NCBI GenBank assembly: GCA_019059635.1
Contig: JAGVRJ010000001.1
Coordinates: 806,001-870,000, forward strand
Source: Proales similis
Taxonomy: Eukaryota; Rotifera; Eurotatoria; Ploima; Proalidae
DNA: 64,000 nucleotides
Direction of reading: 5' to 3'
Position 1 is the first letter of the stretch, and the number at the start of each line of letters is the position of its first letter. The notes under the pieces are model-generated. The model ran no database searches. It was given only the letters and a program-made list of their open reading frames with translations, and was not told the origin of the DNA. This document shows positions 28,751 through 38,100 of this stretch, piece after piece. A program made the position numbers and the translations under genes.

Positions 28751-30543
28751 TTTAGCTTAAATTAATTTGCTGTATTCGGGCAGGTGATCTGCTTGTATAG
28801 TGAAGCTGTATTGGAGCAAAGCAAAAATTATGAATTGTGCATTCGATATATGGTTTTGCATTGTGACTGACTAAGGGACTAAAGATATATTTTAGCCTCA
28901 CAGTTAACAAAAGCACTGAACTTGAAGCAGGTTCCCATCAAAGTGTGCCCTATCTTTCTTTTACTGTAGTATTGATTTTGATTATTTGAAAAAATGAATG
29001 TCCAGTTTAAATTATTTGCTGTATCAAAATTCACAAGAAAAATATCATTATTTCAGAAAACAGCTAACTTAAAAATAAAAAAATTCTTAATTGATAATAG
29101 AAAAGAGCTGGGCTTAATGGAAAAATGTGCCGATTGCAAAAGATTCCAATAAATTGAAAATTCACGATACTCAGCCGAGCGAAACATGAAAAATGTATTG
29201 GCGAAGTTTTTTCAGTATCTTATATAAAATTATTTCAATAACTGATAGGCCTCTGTTTTCTCAATTTGATTACTTCAAAGAAGTTTGACCGAGCGGCATC
29301 TGTCAAGAATTTCAATTGGTTGTATGAAACCTTCTCTTTCTATCATTAAGCTCATGAAAGAACGAGAGCAAAACAATAAAAAACATAAGAAAAATCTAAG
29401 CCTCTGTTAAGAGTTATTCATTGATGCAGAAATAAAAATTTCAATTTATTCATTGCTGCATTTAGGCGCTTCCATGCGAGCAATTCAATTGCATCCAATT
29501 TATTTTTCTGCTCACACAATCATGAAACGTTCAGTATTTCATATTGTCTTTCTTATTCATTCTTTTTCTCTTTTGCTGTTCTCAATATTTCTTAATTTGC
29601 ACGTTTTCTTTCAAACTTCTTATTCGAATGCGCCCTATAAAATAGGTTAGAGCAATAAAATAAATAGACAAGTTGGCTCATTTCGAGGGTTTTCGCACTA
29701 AACACCCGGCTCTTACCTCTTTTCTATGTATTTCTCGAGCTCATCCTTTCAACTGATGAAGAGACAAAGATATTCTTTATTTACAAGCTTGGGCGATCTT
29801 ATTGAGACAATATCAAAACAATATTTTCAAAGCAAATCACACCCTAATATATTCATCGTTTCTAATGAACATATATCTGTGCACCTTTGAGTTAGTGCTT
29901 TAAGTGGGTGTGCATTCAATGATCAACTTTTAATAGTATTTCTGAGCACTAGAGATCACAGTCTGATTCTCAATTAGAAAGAATTAAGAGTTTTTTGTAC
30001 TCAATGAGAGCAATAATTGTCTACTTTAAACGGACATTATCGCTTTCTGAACTAGCAGCTTAAATACAAGCATTTGTTAGCGCCATGGTTTATGGTTGGC
30101 AGAGCTTAAGCTCTAAACGCTCTAATAGTTTGATACGAATCACTTAGAAAGCGCAATGCAAGTTTGGTTCACGCTCACAATTCATAATCGAGCTTAACTA
30201 CTCCGATAACTACAAATTGAGCATTTTCTCTTCTATCGATAACCAGGGACTTGGTTTCGCTTTTAACTTGCCCAGTAGTGACTAGCCAAGCATTTAGAAA
30301 ATTGATTTATTGAAAAATAAAATATCTAGTTTTTGTGCCACGCAGTTGCGATTATGACCGCCTTTCAATTGTGGATGGTCACCCATTCTTCGAAAATTAC
30401 TCATATGTGCCATTTACGTATCTGAGAAATAAACTCATGCGCAAAAATAAACAAATAGGCCATTAGATTGTATTAATTGACTAGTATATTTAACACATTT
30501 TTTTTGCATCCGTAGATTTTCTTTTGAAACTAAATATCAATAA
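28751..30543. other. 1.8-kb spacer with no supported gene
   Basis: A+T-rich region between the RPS4 5' end and the 298-residue orphan gene; the two are divergent. Apart from likely promoters I see nothing coding. One hydrophobic 65-codon open frame (29453-29650) has no flanking splice or family support. Confidence 0.4.
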
Positions 30544-31494
30544 ATGCAAACCGGAGTTGATAAAGACATGCTAGGTTATTCTGATTTTCAGCAAAGTTCC
30601 AGCCATCTTACTGCAAGTTGGAGACCAAACTCTAAAGTTGATTTTGAAAAAATATTCTTGAAAACCGGCAGCAAACATAGTCTAAATTCAATGTCGTCAT
30701 CATCCCTCTCTAACGAGTGGCATGACTCAGCTTGGAACTCGGCTCTTTTCTTGCCCTGTCTCTATCCAAATCTCTACAAACCATCGTCTGTATCCATAAT
30801 CTCTGAATTAGACAGGCAACAAACTACAAGCGATTATTATAACCCAATCGTTAACACATGCAACATATCCGATCGAAAAATTATCAACAGACGCAGTTTT
30901 CAGTTCAAAAATCGCAATACGGAAAATGAGAAGCGAATCAAGCGAAATAGTGTTCCTATCAATACAAGCGATCTTCAATACATGTACCCCGAGTGTGAAT
31001 ATTTTGGATTACTAAATTCATCAGGTGTCCCTTTGCTTAAACAGAATGCTATAACTAATAGTAAGTTTTTGCTTTCTAGCTAAGTATTCTATTTTTAAAC
31101 TCATAAATTAATAGAATTTTGTCCATCGACCTCGCAAATTAATTCGAGTGCACCTTGCAAGTTTACCGCACCCAGATTTGAGAGAAAGCGAAAGGAAGTT
31201 AATGCCAGCAAAAATCCAGCTGACATAAGAAATAATCATATGCCAAGCTTTAGTCACGTTGTGCTCAACGGTATTAAACAAAACGAGAGCAATTCAATAA
31301 AGAACACGAACCTGGCTGAAATGAACGCTTCAGTAGAGCTAATTCAAGAAGATGTTACATCTCAAGAAAATCAATGGAATCCAGTTTCATCTGAACCATT
31401 TAACAATAGAATAAACCAAAGTAAAAAGAGCAGTTCAAACCAAAGGTATAGCCGAAAGCCTAGGCAGCTAAATGGAGTTAGAACTCGCGCCTAA
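30544..31494 (+). CDS. Unrecognised 298-residue disordered protein
   Basis: Two exons, 30544..31060 and 31115..31494, with a 54-nt intron (GTAAGT...TAATAG), join in frame to 298 residues. I do not recognise the family. The product is hydrophilic, rich in Asn, Ser and Lys, and has no signal peptide, membrane helix or zinc-finger spacing. The more structured-looking parts are WRPNSKVDFEKIFLKTGSK (about 26-44) and DLQYMYPECEYFGLLNSSG (about 144-162). A basic patch, RFERKRKE, follows the intron, and the C-terminus is strongly basic (RYSRKPRQLNGVRTRA). This suggests a nuclear or nucleic-acid-associated disordered protein, but that is only inference. Evidence that it is real: a consensus intron of the usual local size joining two long in-frame segments, and AATAAA signals near 31658-31674. 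Confidence 0.65.
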
Positions 31495-32133
31495 ACTGGT
31501 TTAAGTTATATTTCAGAAAAGATTTTTTTTATGCATTATCAAGTCGTTAGGCCAAGTTGGCTCATATTCTTTAAAGAATAGCAACTTGCACGTTCTGCCT
31601 CAAGTTAGATTCTAGAATCGGGCAAACTCTTACTTGAAGTAGAACATATACATATAAAATAAAAAGAAAATAAACATGGAATATTGCCTCGCCTTAAAAA
31701 ATCGACGATTTTTTATTCAAAAACAGAATCAGCTTTTAAAAAAAATATTAAGCTTAACTGAACATAATTTAAATAACAAAATTCGTTCAAAAGTATAGAA
31801 GGTAAAATCTGAATTGCGTTTTGTCATTTTTACAAGCTCCGAATTCTATATATATTATGTAAGCTACATTAATTGACTTTCGCAAGTTAGAGCTAAACAC
31901 GAGTCTCGTTGCTGACCCTTGGAAAGTTCAAGATTAGGTCAAGACTAGATTAAATTTTTTGTGTTGTAACTTACTCATTTTGTGAGGGTTGGTTTAGCCC
32001 TGAATTTTTCCCCACATTCGCATAGAGGTTTATTGTTTCCGTTGGTTCGTTGCTAATTATTATCGGTCTGGCTTGATATTGTCCAGCATCATCTATAATT
32101 GTTTAATAAGTTACAAAGGATAAACAAAAACAC
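31495..32133. other. Convergent 3' flanks of orphan gene and CELSR
   Basis: About 640 bases of A+T-rich DNA with polyadenylation-like AATAAA strings near 31658-31674. No coding signal. Confidence 0.5.
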
Positions 32134-35100
32134 TCAGAATATTTGAATTTTACTCGAGTAGAAATTTGACGAAGAGCTAGAAGAGGAAGAGGGAGTTTCA
32201 GCTGCAGCAGGGCCAATATAGCCAGTGGTAGTCTGATCCTTTAGGCCGAGGCCCGTTTTGATATATGGGGGCCGAGCTGGGGTATAAAACGTCGATCCTT
32301 CCCAAAAGCTTGTATCGCAGTCGGCTAATTTGCTGGGCCAGAATTGATTAAGGGAACTATCTACTTGTGAAACCATGTAGTGGTTATTTTTTACACTCAA
32401 TGCTGGCTTATAATTCAAGACTTCTCCAATATCCACCAAATCATTTGGGTGAACAGCTTCGCATGCAGGCTCAAACTGACAGTTCAACTCTCTCTCAGTG
32501 GCTATCTCATCTTTTGTGTTTAATACATGAAAAAAATTGTAATTTTGCGGAAATAACGACTTCTGGCTATTTAAATTTTGTCCTTCGATTTCTTCTAAAG
32601 TGCCACTTGTTGAAGTTGTTGAAGCTGAGTTCTGATTATGTATAGCTAGCTCTTGGTAGTCATAGCGTTTCAAGACATGTTGAACGTTTACTGTGTTGAC
32701 ATCGATACCAAATTTGGTTTTAAACGAACTTCCTTCATCAAAAGCTTTATTTTCGATATTGTTTTGGCTTTTTTGTCCTTTTAGTGACTTGAATGAACTG
32801 AACAAGAAGCATTTGCGATCATTGTTGAATAAGACCAATAAAAACAATACAAAAATCCCAAGTAAAAGTGCGCTAAACTCATAAGCGTAAAGATAAAGGT
32901 CATAATCAGATTGTAAGGCATTTTTTAAAAGCATGATCATTGTAAATGAATTGAAGGCCTGAATGATGAATAGCAGAGCTCCGCATGACAGGCTTGATCT
33001 TACAAGATTTGGATCAGTCTGTTTGAAACTAGTTTTCTTGCTCTCAAAATAGCTTAAAATTACTATTAGCAAAAACATAACGGACAAAAGCCCCAACGGA
33101 AGTAAAAGTGCATAAAACAATTGATTCAAGTTGTCCAAGCGTAACCAACAATAAAGATTAGTTTGGTAGCTAAGGCTCATGTCGCAATTTGTATAAACTT
33201 CCGGTTTCAAACCCAGAGTCAAGCTGATGATGGCTGTAGGCAATCCATATGCTATCACATAATAAAATGCCGGTGAATTTACTTTATTGATATCTCGCAG
33301 CTCAGTAAGCATTCGGTACAAATGCAGCGCAACCACAAAGAGCCAGAAATACACTCCCAGGTGAAAATAATGCTGGATAATTGCTATCAGTTTGCAAGAG
33401 ACGAATGATCCATTGCTGTTTATGCCCAGAAGAAAGGTTGTGTGCACCAAGAAAAGGTTAATGCACAAATGTATGTAAATAATTGTAAGAGCTGTCTTGG
33501 ACTGTCTCAAAAGTGCAAGCCAAAATATAGAGGCCAAAAATAGTAAAAGTGCGACTAAAATCGACGCGTAAGAGACAGAATCGAACTGTATTACTTCTGA
33601 GTTTTTCAAGTTGACATTTGAAATAGGAGCCAAAACCGCAAAAACGCCCATCTTGGAAAAAGTGCATTTTATAACTTGCTTTTGATCTTCGTATTCAAGC
33701 AGCTTTGCATCCTCTAGTCTCCACAAGTCGTTCTGAGAATCCAAAATTACGCATTTATACCTGGCTGAAGAGGGAGTTTTTCGTCGGACTAGACGGTTTG
33801 ATGAAGAGTCGTAGATTGTATCATAGTTGCGTTCCAGTTTGAACTTGACAACGATTAAAATGCCTGAATCATTAACCATGTTTGACTCTAAAGCAAGTAT
33901 GTTTGAAACAACCTTGTAATGCGAGTATTTGTAATTTCCAATTTTTAATCCCTGTGAATAAAAAACTGATGGTGCGCTTAAGGCGATAAATCCTATTCTA
34001 CTAATAGCGTTGTCAACAGATATAATCTTGAAGCTGATATTGAGAGCTGAGCTGCTGATAAGTGCATCGGTAACTGGTTGCATTCGAAATTCGGTATTTT
34101 TGAATAGAAAACTCTTTTTTTCAACCTTTTTGTTTTCGAACTTCAATATATTTTTTAAATATTTGTATAAATGAATTATTAAGTCAGATCCACTCCTAAA
34201 CTCATTTAATGAACTTGCTTGAAGCATTCGCAGCTCATATCGTTCATCTATAAGACGACTCACTGTGGAAAATAAGTTGCTGAAAAAGTTTTTATCCTGT
34301 ATGAAAAGGAAAGAGGGAGCGTTAGAGAGCTCATATGAAAGAATATGACTAAGCAGGGCCTGTATTGCTAGTAAATCTCGTGCATATAGGCTTTTCATTG
34401 AAAAAGTTAGCTGATTTAGAGACTCTGATGTCAATTCTTCGTCTTCTTCCGCTATTAAGGTAATCTCATTTAACTGATCAAGTGTCTTGAAAGCTAGATA
34501 ACTGTTCATTTGAGTTGCATTTAAGCTTAGTTGATGAATGAGTTGTTCAATTTTTGTTTCATCAAACATGCCCTTTGAACGACAATCGCTTATGTCAATA
34601 TCATTGAGCCATCCATATTCTCGACTGCAAGACCTAAAAGCTTTTCCATACGCACCTCTTGGACAAGTTGCGTTAACTTGCTTGCCAAACTCTGTTCTGG
34701 GCCATTTAACGCCGAACTCAAACAGAGTAGGACAATGATTCGAACTGAGTTGTCTACATTCGGAACCTTGCCCTATTATCTCGGCAAAAGGAGATACACA
34801 TCGGTCGCATCTGCGCCCAGTGATCCCGACTCCTGGAATACAGCTACATTGACCGGAGAGCTGGGCACATTGTAGACTAGTAGAACCTTGTAGACTGCAA
34901 TCGCAAGGGACACAATGCCGCTCTCCTGTAATTTGATTAATTCGCAAATAGTATTTGTCTCTACATACGCAATCTCCGTTGAGTTTATTGCAGTCGGGTG
35001 AAAAGTTTTTGCTTTCGTCACAATTACACGGCCCACAAATACCTAGTTCTTTGCCCCACCACTTAGCGGGACAGTCAGAATCACCTTCGTGCAAGATAGG

Positions 35101-38100
35101 TTCAAAGTTTGAAATATGTTCGCAATGGGTTCCTTTGTAACCGGGTGCGCATTTACAGACGAATGAGCTTTTCTCTTTAGCAATACAGCTTCCGTTATTC
35201 TTACATAAAGAAAGCGAATCACAAGGGTTTTTTTCTATCCTTGGAAGGGGATCAATGAAGCAGTTATTACTACAGTTTACAGATGACAATGGCAAACTCA
35301 TTTGACTATTGACTTGAACATTGGCGATACATCCATTGAATTCTTGATTTAGCTGCGAAGTTGAGCCGATTAGAAAATGAAGCTCTCCCAAATCGGTTGT
35401 CAATATTTGACCATCTGATGTGAATAGTTGATTGAGCTGTATCCAAAACATACCATTCAAAAATTTTATCTCAATAAGATTCCAGAATCCATCATTTATG
35501 TTTGATTTAAGCTCTGTAATAACCTTATCTTCATCCATCAGTTTAAGTGCTATCTCGTCATATACTAAATCCAATTGCCTGGTACTTTGGGTTCTGAAGG
35601 ATTTTACTCCCAAACTCATTATCGGGCTCTTATTCTGAGTGAATTTTATATAAAAAGATATCAAATTAGCATCATCTGTTTTAAGTGGTTCAAAAGAAAG
35701 GTATCCGTGCCCAATAATAGTGTATCTATTTGAATCTTTTGCAGGAGAAAGGCAGCCCCTGTCACACTCGCATTTTGTTACATTATTCCATATGTGCTGA
35801 CATTCTTTACAGCCGTTAACTGGGCACCGATCGACTTTTGGGGAACATCCTGCTTTAGTTCCATACTCTCTAATGATGTCTGAGTTAAGGTTGACCCTTT
35901 TGTTTTCGATGAATAAGTCTTTGATGCATCCTCCAAATCCATTGGATGGTATCTCAATAGATGAGCTTCCGATGATCAATGGACCATCTAAGTCGAAATG
36001 TCTGAAGCAGTTTGCTATCTGGCTATTACACTTGAGTGGAAGTTCATGGATGTGATGAATCCGTACACAATTCACTGTTCCCAGCACGCAGGCGTCAACA
36101 TCTTCAAAATTATCGTCGTCAAGTGAAATATTAAATTCACGATTTGAGTATGATATAGTTAAAGTTCGCCATTTTCCGTCGCTTACTATGACAGAATTCA
36201 ATTCGAGCTCTACAGTGCTTTTTTCACCAAGAGAATATTCAAATAGCAAATGGGATCGCCTGATTTTCAAAGCAAAAAAATCTTTGATCGAATTGGAGTT
36301 AAGTTGTCCATTGAATAGGAGAAAACCGTCAGTATGAATTGTGGCAAATGTGAGCTTCAAAGAAAATCTTTGTCGATTACGGATCCCGTCTAGTGCCATA
36401 TAAGATCCATTTGGAAAATGGCGAGCACGAAGTTCGCAAAACTCGTTGTAGTACGAAATGAGTTCTGACTTATTTGGGTGAGATTTGAGACATTCGTCAC
36501 ATAAAAATCCTCCTAAGATGAGGTTCTTGCATTTTGAATCACCTCGACACACAGGGCTCGGCGAATTCAAGTCATCTTCGTCAGAAGGACAAGCCTGCTC
36601 GCGGGTGTTTATTTCGCAGCTTACACCTGTGAATCCAGGATCGCAAATACACACATAGCTGGACTCTAAACTTATGCAGAAGCCGTTTTGACCACACGGG
36701 TTAGAGTAGCAGAGATTTATCTCAACGTCGCAAAGGAGCGATACGTTTGCACCGGTGAAACCAGTTGGACATTCACATTTAAAATCATGATTTACATTAA
36801 TTGATCGAAACTGTATGCCTGTTGAAACTAAGTATTCGCTATCTGCTTCTGCATAACTGACAACTTCAGAACATCTCTGGTAATTAAGGCAGGGTTCTGT
36901 TCTGCATGCTTCCACAGTAAGCACATAAAGCCGTTGTACTTTAAGCTGGCGGCTAATAAAATCTTGATGTGCGTAAATTATTTGTTTTAGACGCCAAGCT
37001 GGCACAAAATGATCCTTCTCGTAATTCTCTGCTACAGAAACGCTAATATTTAATCCTCTTTCATGCTCACGGATGTCAAAGATGAACACGCTATTGATAG
37101 ATTTGTGAGTTGCTGTAGCGATAGCTTCTTGCAATGCATTGAAATGGTAATTGAGAAAGTTTTGCAGAGGTAGATTCTGTATTGAAAGTGTCACACTTTG
37201 TTCTAATAACTTTTCTGTTAGCATAGAGACGACAAGTTCGCCCTGGATTTCTTTCCAATGAAGTTGATCAGTCACACGTACCCTAAAGAAAGTCTTAAAA
37301 CGATTATTTGAATTTAGAACTGATTTAAGTTTGATTGAGCCAGTTTTGAAGTCAACTGATATGAACTTGTTTGCTTGGGAATCTGCCAAACTAAATGTAA
37401 GATTGCTTGTTGGATCACTGGCTTTGAATGGGACAAAGGGCGCTGTTTCTGTGATAAAGCGCTTTTTAAAATTGTTGAATATTATCTTGAATGAATCAAC
37501 CAGTGAAATTGCATTGTCTGTTAGAGCTTTTATGTTCACTGATGCTTGAATGTCGCAGAAAAGGCCATTCGCAGATCGAGCCCGAATAATGAAATTAATC
37601 GGCTCGTTAAAAAGCCAAGGAAACGCTCGAAACTTGGTAACAATACTGACTCTGTTGTATTTGCCACTCGGAATCAAAGAGAATAGTTGGTTTATATCGG
37701 CCCGACCATGCTTCCCGATTAAAATATAAACAAGTGTGTCGTCGGCGAGCAACTCTTGGTTTCTTGCCTCAGCATCGCCAATCGAAATTCCTATGGGCTG
37801 ATTTTCGATCAGATTCAGCTCTAACTTGTCTATGTCAAAAACTGGTTTCATGCGGGGATACGTCAGGTAATTGATTATAAGCTTTACTGTTGAATTCAAA
37901 CTCGGCTGACCAAGATCGTAAGCCATAACCTCGATATCCGTAGTTGAAACAGTAGACCTCATGTGATTATAACCGCTGAGGCGCACAATTCCAGTAGCAG
38001 GGTCAATGCTGACAGGCCATTCCCCATGGGCAATCGCATATCTCACCTTTCCATTTGCTTCTTGGTCTTGGTCGTTTGCTTGAATTCTTTCCAAATATGC

